Shown in pieces: positions 35,190-45,845 of a stretch of DNA of 59,039 nucleotides. The stretch spans positions 1 through 59,039 of the forward strand of contig WSUB01000217.1 in the NCBI GenBank assembly GCA_019633425.1, in the 5' to 3' direction. Made by a program: the position numbers and the translations under genes. The stretch is from Tulasnella sp. 424. Taxonomy: Eukaryota > Basidiomycota > Agaricomycetes > Cantharellales > Tulasnellaceae. Every line of letters begins with the position of its first letter. The stretch's first letter is position 1. The notes under the pieces are model-generated. The model was not told the DNA's origin, made no database searches, and saw only the letters and a program-made list of their open reading frames with translations.

Positions 35190-36120
35190 TGGTTCCCGTC
35201 ATATATTCGATTCGAATAGTTCGGGGTACCACGAGCGCAAGTCGTCTTTGAAAAAGTCGTGTAGCTCGCCAGGGAATTCGAAGCCCTTGAGACCTCCGCC
35301 GCCAACGACTAAGTATAGGAAATGGAGTGGATGAGATTGTGCCCACCTGCGGGGTGTGATGCTTAACTTCCTCAGGTGCATTAAACGATCGACTTACTTC
35401 CTCTTCGCTTTGATCTCGGAACGCTGTGGACTCGGTGCAGTCCATGACGCGCTCTAAAGGTCTCTCCGCGTCGGGAAGTTGCGGTAAGAAGCATGAGTGC
35501 TAGACACAAAACGGGTCACAGACAAAAGAATGACGACATGATCAGTCCCCGTAACTCACAACGCTTGAAATGAAATCGCTGCCCTCACCTCTCTGACGCC
35601 AGGAATACCAAACATCTGCGTGTCGGCACCGATAGCGTAGCGCAAGATGTCTGACAAAGCGGTTGACGTCTCCCTTTGTATTCGACAAGTCGGCGGTGGT
35701 TATTTACTTGTTCCAAAGGTCGACTTCGAGAGCTTTGGCTTCGAAGATTGAGACTCAGAGTGTTTCGTGTTGAGAGACCTAGAGGGGTGTGTCGAGGAAG
35801 TAGTCTCGTCAGCTGACGAGAGCCGAAAGTGCATGCGACGGGTTCTGGATTGAGATTCAAGGCGAATAAGAAATTGAACTGAAGTGAATGAAGAGTGGGG
35901 GAGCACTCACGACGTAATAACCTTCTTCGTCCATGTTCCTCAACATGTTGCTCGTAGCAGCAGACCCCTTCCATGAATCACGTCGACATTCTTTGTCCTT
36001 ATCAAAGGGGCTTCGGGCATGCCACACTTGGTGGAAGAATCCCTGAAAGTGGCCGTAGTGCCAATAACAGCCTGAGCGAGCAAGGTGATACGCCCGAAGG
36101 TAGCCAACATTCTGTGCCAT
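35190..36120 (-). pseudogene. Alternative (type II) NADH dehydrogenase relic N1
   Basis: Minus-strand fragments match the NDE/NDI1 family of rotenone-insensitive mitochondrial NADH:ubiquinone oxidoreductases. ELHDFFKDDLRSWYPEL (near 35215-35280) corresponds to the family motif after the second dinucleotide site, preceded by VVGGGGLKGFEF. Upstream, the region near 35940 retains the GxG-type start seen better in the other copies. Frames are broken between fragments and the C-terminal half is absent. Confidence 0.68.
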
Positions 36121-36849
36121 CGCGCCAGTTTTGGGATAGCATCTTGAGTCTCTATAGTGTACGAGTGGTCGGGCGTGTCGTGAATGGCGCTGAGGAAGAG
36201 GTGGTGGACGCTCCCGCTAGCAGAGCTTAGGCCAACGACCTGGGACTCCCAAGCTAGGAGCGACGGTATTGGGAGTCCTCCCTGTACCTCTGAAAAAATT
36301 CGATCATGTCAGCAAGCGCTGGATGGCAGGCTCAGCACTCGAGGTACCTGGAATTGCGTGGTGGGGAACAGAGAGGGATTGGGAGTCCCTGATCTTGACG
36401 GCAATGGTCAAAAATTGGGGAGACGCATTAGAGTTATCTGAGGATTATGTCTTCCCGGTGAAGATATGTGGAACTGCTTGAGCCACGGACAAGACTTGGC
36501 TATTTGGGGTTGCTTGGACTGTGCGGAGTGATTGCGGACGGCTGAGGGATGCACGTGGACAATCGCTTTCCTCTTTTGGACAGAACCTAAACGAGAGGTC
36601 ACCCTCGCCAAAACGTCAGAACTATAATGGAGTGGCATCTACTCTGCAACGTCTCTTGATTGGATGGTTCCAACTGCACTTCGCAGTGTTCCAGAGCAAG
36701 CGGAATTATCCTTTGCGCATAATTTAGGCACTTCAAATGCGATCACGTGCACCCCCTTTACTTATTCTTTTAGACGTACTCCTGTATACTATCGGTCTCG
36801 GGGTGGATACAACCAACCTTTTGAGCGCGCCTTCGGCAAATTGGGGCCG
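36121..36849. other. Spacer between two NADH dehydrogenase relics
   Basis: No gene supported. The part 36181-36230 resembles 49417-49445, so it is a piece of the same duplicated spacer. The rest (36640-36849) has only short open frames. Confidence 0.35.
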
Positions 36850-38010
36850 CTTGGCCCCTTCATCACCTCCTGTAAACAACATTTACGGCCCGTCTTCACG
36901 ACCAAGAGCGCCAAATAATCGTCTACCAACAACGGAGCTCCTGCCCTTTGTCTAATTCCGGGGCAACTGAGCCATCGAATCCCTCGTAATTAGCCTACTA
37001 ATATTGCCCGCAGTACACACCAACAGCCCATACTGAACCTTCTCGATCCAGCCTTTCTCGTTCTCAACGACGACGGTCTTGTCTTTGGACTCTTTGACCA
37101 TGGTGTTGGTGAGGACTTCGATGCTCTGCTCCTTGGACGTCGTTTAGGTATGCTGGACCATTTCGCGGCTGAACATGGGCGAGACATTGGGCGGAGCTTC
37201 GACGAGGTCGGTTTCCAGCTGGTCGGAGTTCCGGGTACTAGGAGCGCAGGTTATTTTCGAGGAGTCGCGCAGGTCGTCGGAGAATTCGACGTCTACAGGA
37301 CCTCCGCGCAAGACAACTAAAAGGGCACGCAGTGGGTGAGATTATGCCCGCTTTCTAGGTGTGATGCTTCACTTACTCACTCATGTGCACTAGCCGATCG
37401 ACTTCATCCTCGTTTTGGTTTGGGAAGCCGGATTCGACGCGGTCCATAGCGCGCTCGTAGAGTTTCTCAGCGTCCAGAAGTTCCTTCGAGAAGCACGAGT
37501 GCTAGAAACAGCAGACGAGTAGAATGACGTCACGGTCAGTCTCATAACTCATGGACGGTTAAAACCATATCCCCGGACTTGGTAGCCTCGCTCGACAGCG
37601 GGAATGCCAAACGTCTGCGTCCCGGTACCGACGGCGTTCACCAAGAAATGGTCATGTTGTTGACGTCTCTTTTGATATCCGATAAGTTCGCGATGGTGGC
37701 TTGCTTTTTGTGAGCTTCGACTGTGAGAGCCCCGGCTTTGTAGATGGGGACTTGGTGTCGGGCGACGTAGCGGGTTGAATGCATTCGAGCAGACTTCGCG
37801 AGTTCCGACTGTGACCGATGGAGGGAGAGGCGCAAGGAGAAAGTAGTTTCGCGGGCTGACGAGGGCGTAAAAAGTGCACGCAACGGGTGCCTGATTGAGA
37901 TTTGGGCGAATTAGAGATTGGACTGAAGCGAGTAGAGATCTAGGGAGACTCACAACGTTGTAATCCTCTCTGACAATGTTCTCCACCACGCTAGTAGCAG
38001 TGCACCTGCT
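36850..38010 (-). pseudogene. Alternative NADH dehydrogenase relic N2 (most complete copy)
   Basis: The longest of four relics. In minus-strand order it contains VSPRNYFLLAPLPPSVTVGT, RYVARHQVP, a FLVNAVGTGTQTFGIPAVE stretch, KLYERAMDRVES, VVLRGGPVDVEFSDDLRD (degraded second nucleotide-binding motif), NVSPMFSREMVQHT, SIEVLTNTMVKESKDKTVVV, YGLLVCTAGNISRLITRDS and LLVDDYLALL. These are the characteristic blocks of fungal external NADH dehydrogenases, in the correct order. A stop after REMVQHT, lost glycines and frame changes show it is dead. No intact parent lies in this window. Confidence 0.75.
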
Positions 38011-38953
38011 CTCTCAAGAGTTACGGCGGCCTTTTGCTTCTATCTAAAGTCCTTTGCCGTGCCGGTGAGGGAGTCTGCATGGGAGCAAAGTGCATAACCG
38101 TTGCGGTCCGGCCGAAGGACGGTGACCGGCCTGAAGGTGGTCAACACTCTGTGATATCGCAGTGGGTTTGGGACAAATTTTTGAGTTTCAATGGTGCGCG
38201 AGCGGTCGGGGGATGTGGTGAATTACCTTGAGCTAGGAGGGTGCGGATGGCCCAGCTTGCAGGGCTAAGGCCGGCTCCTCGCAAGCGACGGCATTAGGAG
38301 TCCTCTTTGCGACTGTCGGATATATCAATCGCATTAGAGAGCGATGAACGTCGTGCTCAGCGCTCGACGTACCTAGCATTGCGTGTAGGGGAAGGGGTGG
38401 GGAGAGGAGATCGACTGTAGGGGCAGACGAGAATGGAATCTGTTGACGGCGATTGTTTACATTGTCACAAAGGGTCCCGCGGTCCGTCAGCTTGCCTGCT
38501 CATGATTCCCTACGAACACCCGTCTACCCGATATGAGTACCCCCTCGCCACTTCAATCATGCACATGTTTTAAAGGAGACGTGCAAGTGGGCAGCCCTCG
38601 AGGGGAGCGGGTTTAGAGATTCCTGAGGCTGCTGAGGGCGACTCGACGAATAGGAACTATAAACACATCCAGAGAGAGCAGTATGCGAATGTTAAAGCAT
38701 CCCACCGACCTTTCATGTCGATGAAATTGCCTCGTGGCTTTTAACTTGGTGTGGTCGCGCACTGAATCGTGTACAATTGTGGCGCGTGACCGTGCGAGAT
38801 CACTGCGTGCCCGTGCATGATTCACCGGCCACCACCCAGTTCCCCGTAAACACCCCAGCAGCAAATTCTCCCCTCTTTACAACTCATTACAAATAATATC
38901 CAAGAACGGCAGCTCTTATATCGATACCTAGCATTTTCTACGTGAAACATCCT
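38011..38953. other. Spacer and 5' flank of KTPR-D
   Basis: No gene. The stretch 38115-38215 parallels 49318-49400 (GGTGACC...GGTGG...CAACACTC). The proximal flank 38780-38953 matches the other KTPR 5' flanks, but the distal module seen upstream of E and F is missing. Confidence 0.45.
38784..38798 (+). promoter_or_regulatory. Conserved 15-mer upstream of KTPR-D
   Basis: GCGTGACCGTGCGAG, one base different from the B/E/F copy, lies 156 nt before the ATG. Spacing is shorter than in the other paralogues. Confidence 0.3.
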
Positions 38954-41576
38954 ATGCCAAAAGACGACAATCACGATGCCGGGCCTTCAGCGTTGCCTGG
39001 CTCACCGGCCGATTTGGACCACAATACCTCATCCGGTGCATTCCCGCCGAGCCTTAAGCTGGTACGTCCTTCATTAGAATTAAGGACAATTGTAACGATT
39101 CACCAAAACGACTTTGCTTATAGAGGGAGAAACTCAAGAAGCTTGCGGATCAGCGACTCGGCCGCTCCTCTATCAAATTCGTCGACGGCACCCCTGAGGT
39201 CCGAGGAGGTTATGCAACAGTTTCACGAGCCCTTTTATTTTCTCCCTCCAGTGGTCAAGACAAAACGACCCAGTCCAATCTGACCCAAAAGGACGGTCTC
39301 GGTTCACCTGGTCCAGCTGGAGAAGCGTCACGGCGGCAGAAGGTCGGTGCTACTCTGCCTTTCTGACCATTGACAGCAACGATGAGCGGCTCATCGATTC
39401 TACTTTGCAGGATGTAGCAGTCAAGAAAATGCACATATCAGATGATCCAGCGCGGATATTAGGGGTAAGAAGACTCCGACCAATCCCTTGGTGATTTCGG
39501 CCCTAAGGTCTTTGGGTTCAGTTGACACTTAGGGAAGCCGAGTTCTTGGTCGGACTTTCTCACGAAAACGTCGTCAAGCTCGAAAGATTCATCGAGGACT
39601 TGTCCAAGGATGTAGTTTGGCTGGTCTTTCCCTGGGCGGAGAACGGAAACTTGACGAACTTTATCGCGTCAGCTGAATGGGAGATCCCCGAACGAATCTC
39701 GTTGGTAAGATCGAACTACTTTTCTTAGGCCTAACTCTGATGCGCTGCATTCCAGATTAGCGACTTGGCTGAGGGAGTCGAATATCTCCATAGCCAACAA
39801 CCCCCAATCCGCCACGGCGACCTCAAATCTGTACGTTCTGAGAGCATCATATTGAACCACTAGCAAACATCACTCCTACTTTGCAGATAAACATATTGGT
39901 CAACTCCGAGTACCGCGCGGTAATTACCGACTTTGGATCCGCTCGCCGTCAGACAACTGAGGATCCAGACGAGAAAACAAGTCATGTTGAAAACGAACCG
40001 CCACCAGCCCTGTCGCTTGAGCCCGTGTTCTGCGATGGGACCGATACGATGACCTTAACACTGAAGGGTGATCATTTCACTCTTCGTTGGGCTGCTCCGG
40101 AGCTGTTGCACAAAAGGAAAGCCACCATTGCAAGCGATATCTGGGCATTGGGATGTGTAGTGTATGAGGTAAAGCTCGGGTTTTATCTTATGATCATCAT
40201 CGAGTTTCAAACCTAAGCTCCGTAATAGGTGATGACGAACTCAATCCCGTTCCAAGACGTCAACGTGGACAACACCGTCATAGTACGGGTCGTTACGGGA
40301 AATCTCCCTTTCATCAAGAATGATGCTCGCATGGCATTGATTAAGGCACTCTGTTCACTCGCACTGGCATGCTGGAGCAACGACCCCTGGAAACGACCGA
40401 CTGCCGAGCATTGCCGAAACTCAATCAGTTGGATGGTGAGAAATGCTCATTATGGGTCAGTTAAATGCAATTGACCAGAGTTTGATATAGCCTATGATTA
40501 AGCCAAACCCGATACGGACCGTAGATGGAGCGACTTCTAGAGCTCGCACCCCGGCGCTTCTGATGAAACTGGGAACGATGCACATACGGCAGGGTGACTA
40601 CCAGAACGCGTTAGGATTCTTCAACGATGCCCTGCGCAGCTACGGAGATGTCGGCGACAGCAAAGGAAAGGCGGCGGCGCTGGTTGAGGTGGCGCAAGTG
40701 CATCGGCTCCGAAACGAGTACAGCCAAGCCGTTGCGTGCTACTCTGAAGGGCTCCAACTCCTCACCGACATCGGCGACAGGCGAGGGCGAGCCTCTGCTC
40801 TTTGGGGTCTCGCTGATGTCCATCGGGTTCGAAACGAGTACAGCCAGGCCGTGACATTCAACACCGAAGCACTCCAAATCCGCACCGACATTGGCAACAG
40901 GAAAGGGAGAGCAGACGCTCTTTGGGGTCTCGCTGAGGTGCATCGGCTTCAAAACGAGCACAGCCAGGCCGTGACATTCTACACCGAGGCCCTCCAAATT
41001 CGCACTGACATCGGCGACAGGAAAGGGAGAAGCGACGCTCTTTTTGGTCTCGCCGAGGTGCATCGGCTTCAAGACAAGTACAGCCAGGCCGTCGCATTCT
41101 ACACCGAGGCCCTTCAAATCCGCAGCGACGTCGGCGACAGGAGAGGGAGAGCCGACGCTCTTTTTGGTCTCGCTGAGGTGTATCGGGTTCGGAACGAGTA
41201 CAATCAGGCCATCACATTCTACTCTGAAGACCTCCAAATCCGCACAGACATCGGCGACAGGCTTGGGAGAGCCGATGCTCTTTGGGGTCTCGCTGAGGCG
41301 CATCGGCTTCAAAAACAGTATAGCCAGGCCATTCAGCTTTTCTCCGAAGCTCTGCAAATTCAAATCGATATTGGCGACAGAAACGGGAGAGCCTGGACTC
41401 TTATGTGCCTCGCCGACGTCCATCGCGACCAAGACCAGCACGGAGATGCAAGACGCCTTTATGAACAGGCTGCCGGAATTTTTGGAGAAATCGGAAACAC
41501 TTTGTATGAAGAGGATGCATTATACGGCGCCGCTGAGGCTCGTCGACAACTCGAACCAACACAGACTGAATCATGA
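38954..41576 (+). CDS. KTPR-D: kinase domain fused to eight TPR units
   Basis: Eight-exon paralogue starting MPKDDNHDAGPSALPGSPAD. ATG 38954 was chosen over an upstream GTG because the head aligns with C, E and F. Kinase motifs: RGGYATVSRALL, VAVKKM, REAEFLVGLSHENV, HGDLKS/INILVN, ITDFGSARR, RWAAPELLHKR, DIWALGCVVYE, WKRPTAEH; all key residues kept. The glycine loop is closer to KTPR-A (RGGYATV) than to C, E, F (HGGFATV), although the rest of the kinase is C-F type, which suggests exchange between paralogues. Eight TPR units (40557-41516), then GAAEARRQLEPTQTES. It is followed by only a short spacer lacking an NADH dehydrogenase relic. Confidence 0.88.
40557..41516 (+). repeat. KTPR-D TPR array, 8 units of 120 bp
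   Basis: Eight units in register. Units 3-5 are especially alike (QAVTFYTEALQIRTDIGDRK type). Confidence 0.9.
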
Positions 41577-41774
41577 TGTTTCGGCGAGACAGTCTGAGGT
41601 CGAACGAGATTCATTTCTTGAAACCTGACTGTTGTTTATGTAACGCGTCTTGATGTACAAAATCGTAATCTATGTATGGTGTTCTCTAAGATATATAGTG
41701 TGACTGGTCATCCTCTCAACTGCTTGGACTTTTCAAAGACAGTTACGTCATCGGACACGTTTGTAGAGGAACAT

Positions 41775-42613
41775 TCGATTAAGCTTCCTGATATACGGTC
41801 TCATTAGAACTGTACATGCATGTGACTTGTTCATTCCACTCAGTCGGTGAAGCGAGACTAGATCTAGACTCGACACCCTGCGCGTTTAGAGTGGGTCCAT
41901 TCCGGAGCGTCATTGGCGAGTGAGAGCCTCCACTGACAGAAGGGCTGATAGGCAGCTCCCCAAGGGTCTTAATGCTCAAGACGTCGGTGGTTTGGTGGAA
42001 GGATTTGAGCGAGCCGAATATGCGGTGCGGTGTTGAGCAGATTCAGCAGGGAAAGTAAGCCCTGCTGAAAAAGAGGCCGATGATCTGTGCGTGAATGAGG
42101 GGATCAGAGAGAGTATGTGACGGAAAGGGGAAGGGAGCTTACTGGAATATCCATCTTGCGGAACATAGCAACGTCTTCCTTGGCGTCGGTAGGAGCGACA
42201 CCTTGACGTTTCGATACGATTACAGCACTTGAACGCGCGCGAACCACTGGAAAACACTTCATATATCCATGTAGGTTGTACAAATTAAGTGGCGAACGTA
42301 CCTTCAGCTTGCACTGGCTGACCAGGGTTTACTGGACATCGGCGGTTCCGGCTTCACCACCACGACCTCTCCAATCAACCTCGAGCAGAAGCTGTTGAGA
42401 GACTTTTGGATCGCCCATACAACTGCGATATCGTCGGTCTATGAGTGAGCGTAAACTCGGATGAACATGCATTATTGCAAACCGCGCGGTTTGAAACGAA
42501 CTTTTGTTCACGTGCATCTCAACCTTTCCCCAATCACCACCCCAACGAACTCCACAATCGAAACACTTCCCAATAGTCGATCGACACCTTGCACCCGGCT
42601 CAAGCAGCTTCAC
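41775..42613 (-). pseudogene. Gene X relic 1 (unidentified)
   Basis: Minus-strand sequence with what looks like one surviving coding exon: SSAVIVSKRQGVAPTDAKED followed by VAMFRKMDIP, bounded by a TTTTCCAG acceptor and a GTAAGC donor. Before it lies a second piece reading SLIGEVVVVKPEP in the other copies, here broken by an extra base. I do not recognise the family. Three copies exist (also 49640-50262 and 57770-58388), none clearly intact. Confidence 0.5.
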
Positions 42614-43335
42614 ACGTCCTTGCTCTGGTAAGACCTAATCCTCTAGTCGCCGTGGACGTTGATCCCCGACCCCTGGTTGGCCCATTCATCTCTGCCCATG
42701 CGTCGTTCGTCCGAGACGTGCAAGGCGTTCGGCTCCAAGGCTGAGTGCAGTTGAAGGTGACGGGGTGAGGGCGAGTAGTGACGTGAGCAGCCTCCGGGAC
42801 GGCTACGCCCTCGTAAATCCTTAAAAGCATCCTGGGGCGGTTTGACGTAGGTGCTTCCTTCTCTAGCATCTGTTCACACCAGCGACGCAACGTTGGCTGA
42901 CGGTCCGAGAGCGAGTTTTGAAGGGGGTGCGCAGACGAAGTCTACGTTGGTCGTTTTCGGGCTTGTACCGTCGAGGATTTGTTCAGCGAAGAAGCTTGAG
43001 GGAACATCGAATGCGATTCGGTTTTGCTGTTGAGATGGAAATGGGATTTCTTGCCGGTGTTTCGGTTGCATATAATGGAAAAGAGACGTTGTTCTTGAAC
43101 ATTCAGGCCAGAGGATGCCGGGAACGAATCCGCTGAACGAAGCGTAAGAGGTTGAATGGATTCCAGGGATACAGTGGAAGAGGGGACCTAGATAGAAGGA
43201 AGACAGCTTGGCTGAATTCTCTGGAGCATGCATCGGTCTCGGTATGGTGCTCACCTGTATTATGCGACATCATCAAACCGAACCGATGCACCGTACTTCG
43301 CTCAGGCAACGGTGGGCAGAAGACGGAGCGCATGA
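42614..43335 (-). pseudogene. G7 relic 2 (upstream of KTPR-E)
   Basis: Short decayed copy of the G7 5' half on the minus strand: FDVPSSFFAEQILDGTS and LGPSANVASLV parallel G7 FDASSRVLAEQILDDTS and LAPSANVASIV. The same internal deletion as in relic 1 joins the LRG-coding region to the EPVHATTP-coding region. The C-terminal half is gone and relic X abuts instead. Confidence 0.72.
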
Positions 43336-44287
43336 CGTTCGAAAAGCAACCTCTTTTCCTCCACTCTCCGGCTTCAACCGGTTGGCCTTGGACTCGACTA
43401 CATCGGTTTTGAAACGACGTCGCGACTCTCCTTGGCCCATTGTTTTTGGTGGCTCACAAGATAGATAGCACGTCGCGTATCCTCGAGTGGGTCGCAGGCG
43501 TTCATTGTAACCGTCGAGCACGTCGATGATTTGCCGAAGAAAGCTGATGTCTTTCGAGTACAGTAAGTAGGATATTTCTGAGTGTTTGACGAGGCCAGGA
43601 CGCGCACACGCGGCTGGGGTTAATGATGGTTCAGATTGAAACGACACGAAGGCGACCTCAGGGTTCAGCGGCGAATAGGGAACAAATTGTGAAAGAGACG
43701 CGAACGTTTCCCTCAGCTGCAGCTCGTAAGAAAACGACTTGACATAGAACTCTTTCTAATTATCGGGTCATAAGCATTAACATTTTTCTGAGAGGATTAT
43801 ATAATTAATGACTGAATTGTGTTGTCCCTTAGAAGTATGCAATATCTCCGCGCACTGCACCGGGAGGTCCTTCCGTGATCCGGTTAGGCCTAGACAGCAC
43901 CAATTCATTTTCGTCACATTCCCCCTCCAAAAATCCACCACTCCTTGTGACTCGTTCACTCCTCTCAGATCGCGTATTCCCCGAAACGGGCTTGCTGGCA
44001 GAATTTACGTCCGAACTCTCGCATCCTCTCAGTTGCAAGTTGGCGACCGGGCGTCAGGCGGCAGGGCTCTCAAACAGTTGTAGAAAGGAATCGATATGAG
44101 CGAAACGAAAGCCGAAACTCAGGAGACAGATAGGGTCGAATTATCTGCTGCAAGCGACGGCGAGGAGTGGTTAATGCACCTGGTTGCTCCTTACTGGGGT
44201 AAAGGCGATGTGCTCTTGGTAACTCTCCTTTGGACAGTAGGATGACGGACAAAACTAAGAAAACATAGCGGTCAAGAGACTTCAATT

Positions 44288-44311
44288 GGACATGGACATG
44301 GACATGGACAT
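44288..44311 (+). repeat. GGACAT hexamer tract, 4 copies
   Basis: Four perfect GGACAT units. The equivalent place upstream of KTPR-F (52195-52206) has two. Confidence 0.9.
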
Positions 44312-45509
44312 GGACCGAGGGACCTTCCTTCACGTGAGTCATTCTGGTCTATATGCACGTTCTACCCCGTTTATACATCATCTCTTAGGCCTCTAGCAAC
44401 AAAGCTACGGATGTTAGACGAATTCTCACACTTGAATATTATCTAGATCATTGAGACTATGGAAGACACTGAAATAGTCGCTTGTATGGGTTTGCCTTGA
44501 AAAACGACTCGGAACAGCATCGTTTGTGGATCTCTTTGTTCTGAGAAATAGAGTCTATCTGGTGAGCGATATCGACGCTCTGGATAGTAGGCCATTACCT
44601 GATTGGTCTACCTCAGGCTGGCAAGAGGATCTTTTCGTCTCTTCTTGTCCAGCGGGGGCTTGTTGGGGGCTTTTCAGAGAGCTTCACATACGATGCCAAT
44701 TTTTGGGAAGACCTCGACCTTTTGAACTGAAGGTTAGGATGGGGAAAACTGAAACCTTCGAACCATCATGGGTATTCCTAGGTACTTCACGTTAGCGCTG
44801 AGCCACTCTGACTCGTTACTCGTATTTCATAATATTCTAATATTGGACGAGCACTCATCACGAGGTGACAACCCAACCTTAATTATCACAACGTATTCGC
44901 CGGCTGTATTAGATATCGAACTATGTATTGTACGTCTGCGTGTGTTAAGAAAACAAGAACTCTGTACTTCAATTTGTGAGGTGGTTTGCTCCTGGTACGA
45001 GGACTGAGTACCGCCTTCTCTGCCATGTAACCGTCGTTGAGAATCTGGCTCGAGACCACGTTGACGGAGATCTTAGTCCGACTGTTTCAGCGATCCGAGC
45101 TCCGTGATCTCACTCGGAGCACCGACTTCCTTTCTCTGTAAGAGCGAGATGGCAAAGATTCAGAACAAATCTTAGAGGCTGCGGTTGATAGAGTCTCGCT
45201 GGGGACGATGGAGCTATGATGTCACGGCTCTCGGGTTCTTGCTATAGCAGTGGAGAGCCCCTAAAATCAACTCACTCGCCAGATGAGATCAAGTATATGT
45301 GTTGAATGGGATGTGAGTGGTGTCGCCCTCAACGAAGGACAGACAGGTGGAAACGTTGCAATCGTAGGTTACCGGTCCAGCGTGGAGGACTCACCGAACG
45401 GAAGACAGGACAGAGCAGTCCATTAATGAAATTGAGGTTACAGCATTATAGATTTGGAGGAAATTTCCTTGCGTGTGGTTGTGCACTGCACCTTCCCTTA
45501 TCTTGTGCT

Positions 45510-45524
45510 GCGTGACCGTGTGAG
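45510..45524 (+). promoter_or_regulatory. Conserved 15-mer upstream of KTPR-E
   Basis: GCGTGACCGTGTGAG, 322 nt before the ATG, preceded by CCTTCCCTTATCTTGTGCT as in F and, less perfectly, C and B. Confidence 0.35.
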
Positions 45525-45845
45525 ATGCCAACTGAATTCGCGACACCTCAACTTCATCCCAGGGACTTGCAAGCAACATTCGACAGAAGCTAAAAACGCC
45601 CAGCTACAAGACCAGTTCGACGTGTCAAATATTATAAGCCTTGCGAAGAAGGGCAGGTAGAGGCGCAAGCTGTCTCAGCTGAAGAAGACTCCTCCGCCCT
45701 TTTACCCCCCCCTCGTCGACGGTCCACTCCCCACTCCCTCGTAAACACACCATCAGCTTCCCCCCTCCCTCCAGCTGTCGACGAGGCCCAACCGAGAACG
45801 GCGACTCTTATCGACACCTAGCGTTTTTTTTGTGTGAGACCTCCT

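Larger units (their letters stand above)
43336..45845. repeat. 5' module of KTPR-E (duplicated, about 2.5 kb)
   Basis: Non-coding flank nearly identical over most of its length to 51240-53752 upstream of KTPR-F. It includes a (GGACAT)4 tract at 44288-44311 and the conserved 15-mer at 45510-45524. An 89-codon open frame at 44526-44795 recurs in F but gathers amino-acid changes freely, so it is not treated as a gene. Confidence 0.7.

Noticed and set aside
36737..36955. 72-codon open frame between relics N1 and N2
   Set aside because: Overlaps the C-terminal fragments of relic N2 on the other strand and has no copy in sister spacers.
44526..44795. 89-codon open frame conserved upstream of KTPR-E and -F (second copy 52420-52689)
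   Set aside because: The DNA of the two flanks is nearly identical anyway, and amino-acid changing differences are as common as expected without constraint; the diverged KTPR-B flank does not keep the frame.
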